Origin: Pseudanabaena sp. PCC 7367
Lineage (GTDB): Bacteria > Cyanobacteriota > Cyanobacteriia > Pseudanabaenales > Pseudanabaenaceae
Direction: 5' to 3'
NCBI RefSeq assembly: GCF_000317065.1
Contig: NC_019701.1
Location: forward strand, 4,350,001 to 4,414,000
DNA: 64,000 nt
Shown: positions 8,242 to 17,884 of the stretch, piece by piece
Numbering within the stretch: position 1 is the stretch's first letter
How the letters are laid out: the number at the start of each line of letters is the position of its first letter
Notes under the pieces: generated by a model
Databases searched by the model: none
Told to the model about the DNA's origin: nothing
The model's input: only the letters and a program-made list of their open reading frames with translations
Program-made: the position numbers and the translations under genes

Positions 8242-9783
8242 ATGGAATTTTTAAGCTCCGAGTTCTTGATCCCTCATGGACATTGCTATCTGTGGAATCC
8301 TGGCCTATTGTCATTGCACGCGATCGCTGATTTGATTATTGTTCTTTCTTATTATGCGATTCCGATCACCTTGATTTATTTTGTGCGCAAACGTAAGGAT
8401 ATTCCGTTTGGTTTCACGTTTATCCTGTTTAGCTTATTTATTCTGGCCTGTGGGACTACCCATGCTTTCTCTATTTGGACATTGTGGCATCCTGATTACT
8501 GGGCTTCCGGCCTGATTAAGGCAATCACTGCGATCGTGTCGCTCTATACGGCAATGCACTTAGTGCCCCTTTTGCCTCAAGCCCTGGCGATGAAGAGTCC
8601 AGCTGAGCTAGAGAAAATCAACCAGGAACTCAATCTTGAAATTGCCAGACGCAAAGAAATCGAACAAGCCCTGCGGGAAAGCGAGCGAAACTATCGGTTA
8701 TTGATTGATAATATGCCTAATGGTGCAGTATTTATGTTCGATCGAGACCTGCGCTATACGATCGCTGGCGGTACTGAGCTACAGAAAGTTGGCTTCCCTA
8801 AAACATCTTTTGAGCACAAAACTATTTGGGAAGCTTTACCGATCGAAACCTGTGAAATGGTGGAGCCCATTTATCGACAGGCATTAGCAGGAGAAACGGC
8901 TCGATCAGAGATTGTATTTGCCGAACGAATTTATGAGGTTAATTCGATTCCAGTTACTGATCCAGATGGCATGGTAAATGCAGGTTTAATTCTGACTCAG
9001 AATATTACGCAGCGCAAGAAATCTGAATTACAGATGTTAAAAGCTTTGGAGCGACAAAAACAATTAAGTGATTTAAAATCGCACATCGTAACTACGATCT
9101 CCCATCAATTCCGCAATCCCCTGGCTGTGATTAATACTGCGGCGGAGACATTGAGTTCATACTTGGATAAATTAAGCAAGGAAAAAATTGATAAGCGATT
9201 GCAAAATATTATGCTCGCCACTCAAAGTATGACTATGTTGATGGATGAAATCATGGTTTTTGACAGGATTGAATCTGGTCAGCTAACATTCGCACCCCAA
9301 CTAGTCAACTTACCAAACTTTTACCAGGAAATGCTTCAGAGTTTGCCGGATGGTGCTGATGCAAGGCGATCGCAGGCTTCAGAAATGATCGAAATTGACA
9401 TCAATAATACTTGTCAGGAGGCTTACCTCGATCCCAAACTGGTTAGCCTGGCTCTAAAGAATCTAATTAGCAATGCATTGAAATACTCCGATCCCGATCT
9501 CCCAATCAAAATTACTGCTACTTGCGCGGAGAACTTAATTAAAATCAAGGTGATCGATGCAGGAATTGGCATAGCACCGGAGGAACTTGCATATATATTC
9601 GATCCTTTCTTTAGATCAGAGCGAGTTGAGAATATCCAGGGTACTGGGTTTGGCTTATCGATCGCCAAGCAAGCAATGCAGGTACACAATGGCACGATCG
9701 AAGTTGAAAGTGAACTAGGCAAAGGCTCTACATTCACACTCAATCTCCCCTATTTAACCAGACCAGCAAGCAACCAAGCCTAA
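8242..9783 (+). CDS. Ethylene-receptor-like sensor histidine kinase (EBD-PAS-HisKA-HATPase)
   Basis: 513 residues. The N-terminal three-helix domain (about 24-115) matches the ethylene-binding domain of plant ETR1 and Synechocystis SynEtr1. The copper/ethylene residues align: Asp30 and Tyr37 (D-x6-Y), Ile40-Pro41, Cys70 and His74 in CGTTH, and the following TAIVSLYTA helix. A coiled coil, a PAS domain (about 145-265) and a transmitter follow: H-box TISHQFRNPL with His288, N-box LKNLISNALKYS, G1 DAGIGIAP, F-box FDPFF and G2 GTGFGLSIA. It is a single-gene unit with no response regulator beside it. It begins with SEFLIPHGHCYLW, a motif common to bacterial members. Ligand binding is inferred from residue conservation. 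Confidence 0.85.
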   Translation: MEFLSSEFLIPHGHCYLWNPGLLSLHAIADLIIVLSYYAIPITLIYFVRKRKDIPFGFTFILFSLFILACGTTHAFSIWTLWHPDYWASGLIKAITAIVSLYTAMHLVPLLPQALAMKSPAELEKINQELNLEIARRKEIEQALRESERNYRLLIDNMPNGAVFMFDRDLRYTIAGGTELQKVGFPKTSFEHKTIWEALPIETCEMVEPIYRQALAGETARSEIVFAERIYEVNSIPVTDPDGMVNAGLILTQNITQRKKSELQMLKALERQKQLSDLKSHIVTTISHQFRNPLAVINTAAETLSSYLDKLSKEKIDKRLQNIMLATQSMTMLMDEIMVFDRIESGQLTFAPQLVNLPNFYQEMLQSLPDGADARRSQASEMIEIDINNTCQEAYLDPKLVSLALKNLISNALKYSDPDLPIKITATCAENLIKIKVIDAGIGIAPEELAYIFDPFFRSERVENIQGTGFGLSIAKQAMQVHNGTIEVESELGKGSTFTLNLPYLTRPASNQA

Positions 9784-9948
9784 GGGCTTAAGAGCTGTTT
9801 ATTTTGGCATTGCATAATCAAGGGATGGAAGTGTTGCTGTCAAAAATCTCGAACGCTTGTTTGATTTGAGCCTGACCGATCGCATGGTCGTTAAATCATC
9901 CCGCTAATGTGCAACGCCTTTATTTTAGGATAGACAAATCACAATCAA

Positions 9949-10620
9949 TTAGCTGGCCGATTGCTGCCGATCGAGGGCATAGCTAGCCGCCTGAGCCACA
10001 TGGTGGTGAGGGTCTTTGGCCAAATACTTCAATGCTGACAAAGCTTTCTCGCAGGGTAAATTGCCTAATGCCTCAGCAATGCGCTGTCTGATTAGCCAAT
10101 CCTCCGATTGCACAAACCGTAGAATATGTTCGCAGGCACGGGGATCGCCAATTTCACCCAGGGCAGCAATAATTCCCTGTCTTAAAACTATTTCCGGTGC
10201 ATCCAGCGCGCCAACCAATGCATCATAGGCACGCGGGTCTTGCAAGTTGCCCAGAGATACCGCCGCACTAAACCGTACTAGCCATTCCACACTTTCAAGG
10301 AAAGCCCGCATCAATGGCTCGAAGGCGCGAATATCACCAAGATAGCCCAGCGCTCCAGCGGCATCAGCGCGAATACCATAGTCTTCCTCTGTTTCCAGAA
10401 TATTTACCAGGGTTGGCAAACATGCTTCGGTTGGCTTCACGCCAAGGGTAAAAACCGCCATCGATCGCACCTGTAAATTATTGTCGTTGATTACTTTCAG
10501 GATCAAAGGCACAGCCCGATCGGCAGTAACATCCCGCAGGGCAGCCAGACCCAGGAGGCGATCGCGGGAGTTTTCACTTTCTAGTTGCTCTGTAACTTGA
10601 TTGAGGCTAGCTGATTCCAT
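9949..10620 (-). CDS. HEAT-repeat protein, NblB/phycobilin lyase-like
   Basis: 223 residues made almost entirely of about six HEAT-type helix pairs, with recurrent motifs such as LGYLGDIRAFEPL, LGNLQDPRAYDAL and LGEIGDPRACEHI. This length and repeat style match the NblB/CpcE-F group, which acts on bilins or phycobilisome attachment and breakdown in cyanobacteria. NblB is the closer guess because of its size, but no residue diagnostic for it could be checked. Start ATG at 10620. It stands alone, convergent with the kinase gene. Other HEAT scaffolds remain possible. Confidence 0.6.
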   Translation of the reverse strand: MESASLNQVTEQLESENSRDRLLGLAALRDVTADRAVPLILKVINDNNLQVRSMAVFTLGVKPTEACLPTLVNILETEEDYGIRADAAGALGYLGDIRAFEPLMRAFLESVEWLVRFSAAVSLGNLQDPRAYDALVGALDAPEIVLRQGIIAALGEIGDPRACEHILRFVQSEDWLIRQRIAEALGNLPCEKALSALKYLAKDPHHHVAQAASYALDRQQSAS

Positions 10621-10947
10621 AATCTAAATCTAATCCTGATTCCATAATTCAATTTCTTAGCTCTATCGATGCGATTCAATTTAAATTTAGATAATAAAAT
10701 CACGAAAATCACGATAGAAGCTGATCCTGTTTAGTTTGCCAGGATATTCAAACTTGGTTGAATTATAGAAAAACAAATGCCCATCTTGCTTCTAGCTACG
10801 GAAATAACCCCCAGTTAAATTTAACCTACCCTAAAGGCTAGCTCTTGGGAGGTAAGGGCTGCTATTTGAACATTCATAACAAACATTCATAAACAAAAAA
10901 ATAAGTCTGGCAAGTATGATCTTGGGTTTAGTTGATTTAAAAATCTG
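10621..10947. other. Spacer without recognisable features
   Basis: About 330 A+T-rich bases between two minus-strand genes. No gene, RNA or strong hairpin recognised. Confidence 0.5.
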
Positions 10948-11394
10948 CTATTGCAACAACCACATTAACGAAACCCCCAGGATTGCCCCCATCAAAACCT
11001 GGGCTGGGGTATGGCCTAATAGTTCTTTGAGCGGATCACCAGTAAGGACGTGATCATCCTCAAACATCTCAAAAATGATTTGGTTAATTACCTTAGCCTG
11101 TTTACCAGCCGCAAACCGAATCCCTGCCGCGTCATACATCACAATAAACGCCATCACTGAAGCGATCGCAAATGCCGGCGTATCCCAACCTTGCGATCGG
11201 CCAATCCCAGCAGCCAAAGCCGCCACCAAAGCCGAATGGGAACTGGGCATCCCGCCAGTTTCAAACAGGACACGCAATTCGATTTTGCGCACCCGAATAA
11301 ACACAATGATCAACTTGAGGAACTGAGCCAGAAAGCTAGCCAGCACCGCGATCAAGAGCAGTTGATTATCCAAGATTTCGCCAAACGGATGCAT
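10948..11394 (-). CDS. DUF212/YuiD-type divergent PAP2 family membrane protein
   Basis: 148 residues with three to four helices. The signature GGMPSSHSALVAALAAG (about 47-63) is the PAP2-like phosphatase motif with the SGH-type His, and MYDAAGIRFAAGKQA completes the DUF212 pattern. Proteins of this family are predicted lipid or isoprenoid phosphate phosphatases of the inner membrane. It lies 3 bases downstream of crtE on the same strand, so it is probably co-transcribed with folD-crtE. That position next to GGPP synthase fits a prenyl-phosphate substrate, but this is inference. Confidence 0.85.
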   Translation of the reverse strand: MHPFGEILDNQLLLIAVLASFLAQFLKLIIVFIRVRKIELRVLFETGGMPSSHSALVAALAAGIGRSQGWDTPAFAIASVMAFIVMYDAAGIRFAAGKQAKVINQIIFEMFEDDHVLTGDPLKELLGHTPAQVLMGAILGVSLMWLLQ

Positions 11395-11397
11395 GGT

Positions 11398-12333
11398 TTA
11401 GTTATTTCTTGCGGTAATGAAATTAGCGATCGCCTTTAATGGCATGGCAGCATTGCCATAGGGATCTAACTGGGCGTTAGCTTCTTCGACCAGGGCTTGG
11501 GCTTTGGCCTGGGAAGTGGGGATGCCCCACAGGCTGGGATAGGTAACTTTTTGAGCAGCCAGGTCTTTGCCAGCGGTTTTGCCCAGTTGCTCGGCTGTGG
11601 CCGTAATATCCAGAATATCGTCAATGATTTGAAAGGCGAGGCCAATATTATTGGCATAGGTGCTGAGTCGTTGCAGGTCGATTGCGGTAGCGCCAGCCAG
11701 AATCGCACCGCAACTAACGCAGGCTTCTAGGAGGGCGGCGGTTTTGTGCATATGAATAAAAGTAAGCGTTTCCGCAGTGGTGTCGGTTTTTCCTTCACAT
11801 TCAAGATCGACTACCTGGCCACCCACTAATCCGGTTGCTGCCACTGCATGGCCTAGATGGGCGATCACCCTGAGTACCTGTTTCGCCGTGGTGTGATCTG
11901 GGCTAGGAGTACGATCGGCAATATATTCAAAGGCGTAGGCCAACAAGCCATCGCCCGCCAGGATTGCCATATCTTCGCCATAAACTTTGTGATTAGTAGG
12001 CTTGCCGCGCCGAAAATCATCATTGTCCATGGCTGGTAAATCATCATGGATCAGCGACATAGTATGGATCATTTCCATCGCACAGGCCGTTGGCATCGCC
12101 ACTTCGATCGATCCGCCCAGCAATTCACAGGCCGCCAGGGTCAAAATTGGCCGCAACCGTTTACCACCCGCCATCAGCGAATAGCGCATTGCCTCGTAAA
12201 TTGTTTCCGGATAGGTAACAGCGATCGAGCGATCGAGAGCTTGCTCCACGATCACCTTGCGCTCTGCCAGATAGGCAGCCATATCAAAGTTATCTAACTT
12301 TGTGGTTTGGGAATCAACTGTACGATATGCCAT
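11398..12333 (-). CDS. crtE: Geranylgeranyl diphosphate synthase
   Basis: 311 residues, a complete trans-prenyltransferase. GGKRLRP (56-62) is the IPP-binding region, the first Asp-rich motif is HDDLPAMD (Asp97, 98, 103), and the second is IIDDILD (Asp238, 239, 242). It condenses IPP with allylic diphosphates to C20 for carotenoids, the phytyl chain of chlorophyll and quinones. The annotated start overlaps the end of folD by 20 bases; an internal Met at 12282 would remove the overlap but lose 17 residues. The order folD-crtE-DUF212 is compact and likely one operon. Confidence 0.92.
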   Translation of the reverse strand: MAYRTVDSQTTKLDNFDMAAYLAERKVIVEQALDRSIAVTYPETIYEAMRYSLMAGGKRLRPILTLAACELLGGSIEVAMPTACAMEMIHTMSLIHDDLPAMDNDDFRRGKPTNHKVYGEDMAILAGDGLLAYAFEYIADRTPSPDHTTAKQVLRVIAHLGHAVAATGLVGGQVVDLECEGKTDTTAETLTFIHMHKTAALLEACVSCGAILAGATAIDLQRLSTYANNIGLAFQIIDDILDITATAEQLGKTAGKDLAAQKVTYPSLWGIPTSQAKAQALVEEANAQLDPYGNAAMPLKAIANFITARNN

Positions 12334-13195
12334 GTTTACGGCAATAGCTCCAAATTGTATTGTGCAATAGCATGGTCACGGTCATCGGGCCAACCCCGCC
12401 AGGGACAGGGGTAATGTGGCCAGCCACTTCGGACACGGCAGCAAAATCAACATCGCCCACTAACCTTGATTTACCAGTAGCATCGGTAATCCGGTTAATG
12501 CCCACATCAATCACGATCGCGTCTGGTTTAATTAGTTCCGCCGTAATCAGGTTAGGTTTACCCACCGCAGCAACTAGAATATCAGCGTTTTGCACCACTG
12601 ACTTAAGATCTTTAGTGCGCGAGTGCGCCATCACCACGGTGGCATTGGCTTCTAGCAACATCATGGCGATCGGTTTGCCCACCAGAATACTGCGCCCGAT
12701 CACCACCGCCGTTTTACCAGCCGGATCGAGGTTATATTCATGCAGCAATGCCATTACGCCAGCAGGAGTACAACTGCGTAAACCCTCTTCACCACGCACC
12801 AACTTACCCAGATTAAAGGGATGCAAGCCATCGGCATCTTTGTTGGGGGCAATTCGATTTAGCAATGCAGTTGCATCGAGGTGTTCTGGCAGCGGCAATT
12901 GCACCAGAATGCCATCGACCCGATCGTCCTGGTTGAGGCGATCGATCACTTGTTCCAGCTCGGCCTGACCCACCTCGGCGGCAAAGTGCTGCCCCAAGGA
13001 AGCAATCCCCAGTTTTTGGCAAGCTCGCTCTTTGTTACGCACATAGGCGGCACTAGCGGGATTATCACCCACCATTAATACTGCCAACCCTGGTGGTCGA
13101 TCTATCTGCAGCGATAAATTGGCCACCACTTCAGCCATTTCCGCCTGTTTGCGTTGGGCGATCGCTTTGCCATCAATAATCTGCGCTGATGTCAT
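12314..13195 (-). CDS. folD: Bifunctional methylene-THF dehydrogenase / methenyl-THF cyclohydrolase
   Basis: 293 residues, the normal FolD length. Visible family motifs are the active-site [10 protein letters not shown] (YxxxK with the catalytic Lys), [12 protein letters not shown], the NADP-binding GRSILVGKP and the C-terminal [11 protein letters not shown]. It interconverts methylene-, methenyl- and formyl-tetrahydrofolate in the cytoplasm, supplying one-carbon units for purines and fMet. First gene of the probable folD-crtE-DUF212 unit. Start ATG at 13195. Confidence 0.95.
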   Translation of the reverse strand: MTSAQIIDGKAIAQRKQAEMAEVVANLSLQIDRPPGLAVLMVGDNPASAAYVRNKERACQKLGIASLGQHFAAEVGQAELEQVIDRLNQDDRVDGILVQLPLPEHLDATALLNRIAPNKDADGLHPFNLGKLVRGEEGLRSCTPAGVMALLHEYNLDPAGKTAVVIGRSILVGKPIAMMLLEANATVVMAHSRTKDLKSVVQNADILVAAVGKPNLITAELIKPDAIVIDVGINRITDATGKSRLVGDVDFAAVSEVAGHITPVPGGVGPMTVTMLLHNTIWSYCRKHGISYS

Positions 13196-13355
13196 AGGTT
13201 AGCTGAAGTATCTATCTATATCAATATCAATGGGCAAACCAATGCAAACGTTAAAGTGCAAATGCAATAAATAGATCTCAACTAGATCTAAAGATCTCAA
13301 ACCAATCACTTGTTGACCTGCTAATAGAATCCTATCAATAAACCTGCACAACAAA

Positions 13356-13396
13356 TAAGCATAGGCAAAGACTGAAATTCAATCTTCCTATGCTTA
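13356..13396 (-). terminator. Long stem-loop downstream of the 64-residue protein gene
   Basis: TAAGCATAGG (13356-13365) pairs perfectly with CCTATGCTTA (13387-13396), and inner bases AAAGA/TCTT can add to the stem. Read on the minus strand the stem is followed by the T-rich ATTTGTTGT. This fits a terminator for the small gene at 13538-13732. Confidence 0.6.
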
Positions 13397-13537
13397 AACT
13401 TAAGTGTTATTAAAATGTGGCGTGAAATTTTTAACTAGGCAGACTCGAAGCACTTTTAACCAAAATCTCTCTGAGGAGTAGATTTAACGGTTGTCTAACT
13501 AGTAATCGAGTTAGTTAATTATGCCGAAGGTGTTAAG

Positions 13538-13732
13538 TTATGCAGCAAAAAGCGCAACCTCAACGGCACCAGCAATCACAACCGACAACAAACCAATGGT
13601 TAGATAACGACCGATCATGGGATTCTCTCCTAGGAATGTATCTGCTTGACTGGCAGTGAAAAACAATGACCAGGCTTTGGTGGCATTGATGCTTTTGAAG
13701 CTATTGAAATCGGCGGTAAAAATGGGAGCCAT
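13538..13732 (-). CDS. Tiny single-helix protein, paralogue of the 17885 gene
   Basis: 64 residues. A hydrophilic N-terminal part with the block INATKAWSLFFT (about 15-26) is followed by one C-terminal hydrophobic helix (about 43-63). GAGAGGA a few bases upstream of the ATG at 13732 is a good ribosome binding site. The block D8-D31 is identical at 17 of 24 positions to D23-D46 of the 82-residue protein at 17885-18133. Size, a single helix and strong translation signals are typical of small photosynthetic-complex subunits, but I do not recognise the family and name no function. A stem-loop terminator follows. Confidence 0.75.
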   Translation of the reverse strand: MAPIFTADFNSFKSINATKAWSLFFTASQADTFLGENPMIGRYLTIGLLSVVIAGAVEVALFAA

Positions 13733-13980
13733 GTTGTCCTCTCGTAAAAATAAAAAAAGTAAGGTAAGTTAGCAGGCGCTCTAATAGTTAGATAACTGGA
13801 TAGTTGGTAATGGTAGGGGTTAGTTTGAATAGCGATCGCTGATAATTATCAGCAAACTAACGATCGCAATCAAGTAACCAATTCAAGGCTGCAATTCAGC
13901 AATGAATATTGAAATAGTTTTGCAATCATCAGTATTGTTAACTTATGTTGCGCAACTTGACTACAAGCTAACACAACTAA

Positions 13981-14007
13981 ACCCGCTGCTCAATCATTGC
14001 GGCGGGT
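13981..14007 (-). terminator. Possible terminator downstream of pfkA
   Basis: ACCCGC (13981-13986) and GCGGGT (14002-14007) form a G+C-rich 6-bp stem. On the minus strand it is followed by TTAGTTGTGTT, a weak T-rich stretch, about 70 bases after the pfkA stop. Confidence 0.45.
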
Positions 14008-14079
14008 AAACTAGCTATTTATATCTGCTGGCTTAGGTGTTTTTGCTCTATTGGCCTGGGGCTATCAAAAAATGGTGAC

Positions 14080-15204
14080 CTAGACTACCGAACTTTCGCC
14101 ATCATGCTGCGATTGGATATTTTCCACCTCACCAATATATGCGCCTACCCCCAAAGCGGTTTTGACCAGGGTGCCATCTACTTCCACGGCACGATACTGG
14201 GCAATCGCGTCGGCGATCGGCACATCCACAACCTGGCGTTGCTGCCATGCCACCATCCGATCGAATCTTTCTTCGGCAATTAGATCCACCACCCGCACGC
14301 CGAATGCAGTACCAATCAAGCGATCCATTGGTGAGGGTTTACCGCCCCGTTGCAGATGCCCCAGGGTGGTAACGCGAGTTTCTGCACCAGTACAGACACT
14401 AATGCGATCGGCAATATACTGGCCAATCCCACCATACAAAGATTGTCCCAGGCTATTAATAAACTTGACTGGCTCCCCTGTTTCGGTTTTGACTGCCTCC
14501 GCTACCACCACCAAACTATGATTGCGCCCCCGCTTAGCTCGATCTTCAATTCGATGGCAAAGCTTGTCCATGCTGTAGGGGATTTCGGGGATTAAAATCG
14601 CATCGGCTCCACCAGCGATCCCAGCACTAATTGCAATGTGTCCAGCATCCCGCCCCATTACTTCCAGAATCATCACCCGGCTGTGGCTGGCAGCGGTATA
14701 GTTAAGTCGATCGAGCGCTTCGGTGGCCACTTCTACGGCAGTAATAAAGCCGATCGAGCTTTCGGTAGCACCCAGATCATTGTCGATCGTTTTGGGTACC
14801 GCCACCAAATTCCAATTTCCCTGCTGGGCTAGTTTGCTCAAAATTGCCAAACTACCATCACCGCCAATCCCAATTAAGGCATCTAGCTCTAGCTCATGAT
14901 AGCCATTGGTAATTTCGTGGGAGCGATCGAGCAAACTACCGTCGGGCATCGGAAATGCAAAGGGATTGCCCTTATTGGTGGTGCCTAAAATTGTGCCACC
15001 ATAGCGCAAAATGCCAGAAATTCGCTTTAGGTCAAGCAACTCAGCATCAACCGGACGCGACATTAGTCCCAGGGTGGAATCTCTGATTCCAAACACGTCC
15101 ATGTTGTAATGACGTGCCCGATGGACAACCGCCCTAGTAACTGCATTCAAGCCACCGCAATCGCCGCCACTGGTGAGAATGCCAATCCGTTTCCGTTGTG
15201 TCAT
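14080..15204 (-). CDS. pfkA: 6-phosphofructokinase, probably ATP-dependent
   Basis: 374 residues. GGDCGGLN (13-20), GGTILGTTNKGNPF (69-82), GGDGS (114-118) and PKTIDND (137-143) define the PFK fold and active site. The phosphoryl-donor positions carry Gly117 (as in ATP enzymes; PPi enzymes have Asp) and Lys138 (bacterial ATP enzymes have Gly; PPi and plant-type ATP enzymes have Lys). The mixed pair matches plant/cyanobacterial-type enzymes usually annotated as ATP-dependent. It phosphorylates fructose 6-phosphate in glycolysis. Single-gene unit with a possible terminator behind it. Confidence 0.92.
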   Translation of the reverse strand: MTQRKRIGILTSGGDCGGLNAVTRAVVHRARHYNMDVFGIRDSTLGLMSRPVDAELLDLKRISGILRYGGTILGTTNKGNPFAFPMPDGSLLDRSHEITNGYHELELDALIGIGGDGSLAILSKLAQQGNWNLVAVPKTIDNDLGATESSIGFITAVEVATEALDRLNYTAASHSRVMILEVMGRDAGHIAISAGIAGGADAILIPEIPYSMDKLCHRIEDRAKRGRNHSLVVVAEAVKTETGEPVKFINSLGQSLYGGIGQYIADRISVCTGAETRVTTLGHLQRGGKPSPMDRLIGTAFGVRVVDLIAEERFDRMVAWQQRQVVDVPIADAIAQYRAVEVDGTLVKTALGVGAYIGEVENIQSQHDGESSVV

Positions 15205-15727
15205 AGGTTGAGTTACCGACTATATCTACTTATTTATTGAATTTAATTTATAAATTGAATTGAGTGAATCAAGGCAATTATGGGGAGCGAAGTTTGGAAC
15301 CAATCGCAACCTGACATCGCAACCTGAACTTGAAATTAGGCGATTATTAAGCCTCTGCTTCTACGCTAGTATCTTCTCAAACAAGTTCAAGCAAGGTACT
15401 GTACAAAAATTGGGCTAACTATCAGGAATTGCATCCAAGCGATCGTTATTCTTGCCCAATTGGTTACTTGAAACCGCACTAAGTTGCCAATCTCTTACGA
15501 TTGTTTTTGTCAAAAACTACCTTGGTATGAGGTATAGATGAAGATAAACCCTGAAGCTGTAATGATTGCTATATCGTTGGCCAGGATCTACAGGATCTAT
15601 TTGATGCGCTAACGAAATTATCGTCAATAATGGGATGGACGGGTAAAATTGCGGTTTATCTTTAGGATCACTGAGCCTGCCCCGAAAACTATTCCTGTCT
15701 TGCTAATAGCTGAATTATTTGGATTTT
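15205..15727. other. Divergent spacer between pfkA and the CRR6-like gene
   Basis: About 520 bases that must hold the promoters of both divergent genes. No clear box, operator or RNA could be identified. Confidence 0.45.
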
Positions 15728-16222
15728 ATGTCTACCGTAATAAATGTAAATGCCGATTGCATCGCCCAAATTGACATTGCCCCAGCGCGGGTAGTGGTGG
15801 ATAAATTATTAGCAACGATCGCTACGACCAATGGGGCGATCGCCACTCTGCCAGAAGATCAGGCGATCAAATTTAATATTATGTTTCCCCAAGAACCCAC
15901 CGACCCCCGTGAACTATCGGAAATTCCCGAAATTCGACTCTGGTTTATTCGGCTGGACGCGGTTTATCCCTGGCTGCCCTATTATCTCGATTGGCGTGAA
16001 GGCGAATTAACCCGCTATGCGGCGATGCTGGTGCCCCATGAATTCAAGAAAGCTGAGGGGATTGAGTTTAATGTGGAGGCGATCCAGATTTTTGTGATGC
16101 AAAAGGTGTTTATGATCCATGATTGGCTCGGACAGCAGGGCAGTAGTAATACGGCCAAGCTAAAACAAATGTCCCAGGCTCTGGGGTACGAGATCGATGC
16201 TGAGTTCTTTGAATTGCTATAG
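15728..16222 (+). CDS. CRR6-like NDH-1 assembly factor (DUF1817)
   Basis: 164 residues from the ATG at 15728; a TTG three codons upstream is possible. The central block IRLWFIRLDAVYPWLPYYLD followed by WREGELTRYAAMLVPHEF is the recognisable core of the cyanobacterial/plastid CRR6 family. CRR6 is needed to assemble the hydrophilic arm of the photosynthetic NDH-1 complex and is soluble. Length fits the cyanobacterial members. moeA starts 20 bases downstream, so the two may be co-transcribed although no functional link is known. Identification is by remembered motif, not by a search. Confidence 0.78.
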   Translation: MSTVINVNADCIAQIDIAPARVVVDKLLATIATTNGAIATLPEDQAIKFNIMFPQEPTDPRELSEIPEIRLWFIRLDAVYPWLPYYLDWREGELTRYAAMLVPHEFKKAEGIEFNVEAIQIFVMQKVFMIHDWLGQQGSSNTAKLKQMSQALGYEIDAEFFELL

Positions 16223-16242
16223 AAAATTGCTATAGAAACTAT

Positions 16243-17523
16243 ATGATTCCGGTTAGTGAGGCTGCGCAAATTATCCTCAATCTGGCGCGATCGCCTGATG
16301 CCAAGCAAGAACAAAATATTGAACAGATACAACTATCCCATGCATTAGGGCGGGTATTGGCGCAAGATCTAGTCAGCGATCCCTTGCCAGCATGGCCTAA
16401 CTCGGCAATGGATGGCTATGCACTACGCCACGTAGATCTAGAACAATATCAACAGTTACAAATAGTAGAAACGATCGCCGCCGCTGGGGAAGTAATCGCC
16501 GTAACCATTCAACCAGGGCAATGTATGCGGATCTTTACTGGGGGGATGTTGCCTGCTGGTGCTGATACGGTGGTGATGCAAGAGGAAACAATCCGCCAGG
16601 GCGATCGGCTAGAGTTAAAAACTCAACCAAAGTTAGCAGCATATGTGCGGCAGCGAGGTAGTTATTATGATGGCAAGCAACCATTAATCCAGCAGGGTAG
16701 CAAAATTAGCGCCACCGAAATTGGGCTGTTGGCTGCCATATCACGGGCAAAGGTGAAAGTACATCGCTTACCAAGGGTGGCGATCTTTTCCACTGGCAAC
16801 GAGTTAGTCGAGCTAGCCGCAAATGGCTCATCTATAAATACAGGATCAAAAAATACAGCATTAAAGCCAGGTCAAATTATAGATTCTAATAATCATGCGC
16901 TGACGGCTTTGGTGAATCAAGCGGGGGCGATCGCTCAACCTTTGGGGATTGTGTCCGATCGAGAAGCCGATCTCAAAGCGATGATTCAAACTGCAATTGC
17001 AAAAGCCGATCTAGTCATTTCCTCCGGTGGCGTATCGGTGGGTGATTATGACCTGGTCGATCGAGTCTTAGCCTCATTGGGCGCAATGATCCATGTGCGT
17101 GCCTGCGCGATCAAGCCTGGTAAACCCTTGACCGTGGCCACGATCGAACGAGCCGATCGCCAACCTTGTTTATATTTTGGTTTGCCTGGGAATCCAGCCT
17201 CGGCAATGGTGTGTTTTTGGCGGTTTATCAAAGGAGCGATCGCTAAGCTGCGGGGCGAGGCTGAGGCCAACTGGCAACCGCGTTTCATTCATGCCATTAC
17301 CACCGCCGATTTAAACGCCCAGGGTCGCCGCGAAACTTATCTCTGGGGCAAGCTCAGAATTGAAACAAGTGCAAAGGATAAATCTGAATGGCACTTCGAT
17401 CCAGCCCCCAATCACATTTCTGGCAATTTGGTTAGTCTGGCGGGTACTGATGCGCTGGCGGTTTTAAAAATCAATCAAACCTATGTCCCTGCTGGCGATC
17501 GGGTATTGGTAATGCTGGTATAG
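16243..17523 (+). CDS. moeA: Molybdopterin molybdenumtransferase
   Basis: 426 residues. Clear MoeA motifs: PAWPNSAMDGYA near 50, IFTGGMLPAGADTVVMQEE near 92, FSTGNELVE near 185, SSGGVSVGDYDLV near 265 and GLPGNPASAMVCFW near 318. It inserts molybdate into adenylylated molybdopterin to finish the molybdenum cofactor, needed for example by nitrate reductase. The family length is about 400. It has an insert (around residues 195-215, low-complexity Asn/Ser/Lys) after GNELVE. No other moa/moe genes lie nearby. Confidence 0.93.
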   Translation: MIPVSEAAQIILNLARSPDAKQEQNIEQIQLSHALGRVLAQDLVSDPLPAWPNSAMDGYALRHVDLEQYQQLQIVETIAAAGEVIAVTIQPGQCMRIFTGGMLPAGADTVVMQEETIRQGDRLELKTQPKLAAYVRQRGSYYDGKQPLIQQGSKISATEIGLLAAISRAKVKVHRLPRVAIFSTGNELVELAANGSSINTGSKNTALKPGQIIDSNNHALTALVNQAGAIAQPLGIVSDREADLKAMIQTAIAKADLVISSGGVSVGDYDLVDRVLASLGAMIHVRACAIKPGKPLTVATIERADRQPCLYFGLPGNPASAMVCFWRFIKGAIAKLRGEAEANWQPRFIHAITTADLNAQGRRETYLWGKLRIETSAKDKSEWHFDPAPNHISGNLVSLAGTDALAVLKINQTYVPAGDRVLVMLV

Positions 17524-17884
17524 CATCAGATTTCAAATTAAATCCAATCTAAGATTACTCCCAATCGTTATCTGGCATAGTGATATGCGTCTGAACTGCA
17601 AAATCTGCGATCGAGATTTGCATCGGATCTCAAGGAGCGATCGCCTTAATTCATATCATTCATTTCAATTATTATTGCTTGATCCTATATTATTTCTTGA
17701 TCCTATGCCATTTAGACTAGCTGGCATATGCCCAATGAAATAGGCACTACCTCGGTTGAAATACTTGCCAATACTGCGATCCACCACAAATGACAGATTG
17801 CGGCACCAGGGTTTAAGTTGCTAATCTTTACATAACTTAAACAAAGCTTTTCAAGCAAATCAAATCCTGGAAGGAGGAAAAATT
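17524..17884. other. Spacer and leader of the 82-residue protein gene
   Basis: About 360 bases. Near 17685-17707 the phrase TTGATCCTAT occurs twice. A 9-bp inverted repeat at 17811-17842 lies in the probable leader of the next gene, annotated separately. Confidence 0.5.
17811..17842 (+). promoter_or_regulatory. 9-bp inverted repeat in the leader of the 82-residue protein gene
   Basis: GTTTAAGTT (17811-17819) and AACTTAAAC (17834-17842) are perfect inverted copies separated by 14 bases, ending 42 bases before the ATG. It could be an operator or an RNA hairpin that protects or regulates the transcript. No similar element precedes the paralogue at 13732. Confidence 0.45.
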
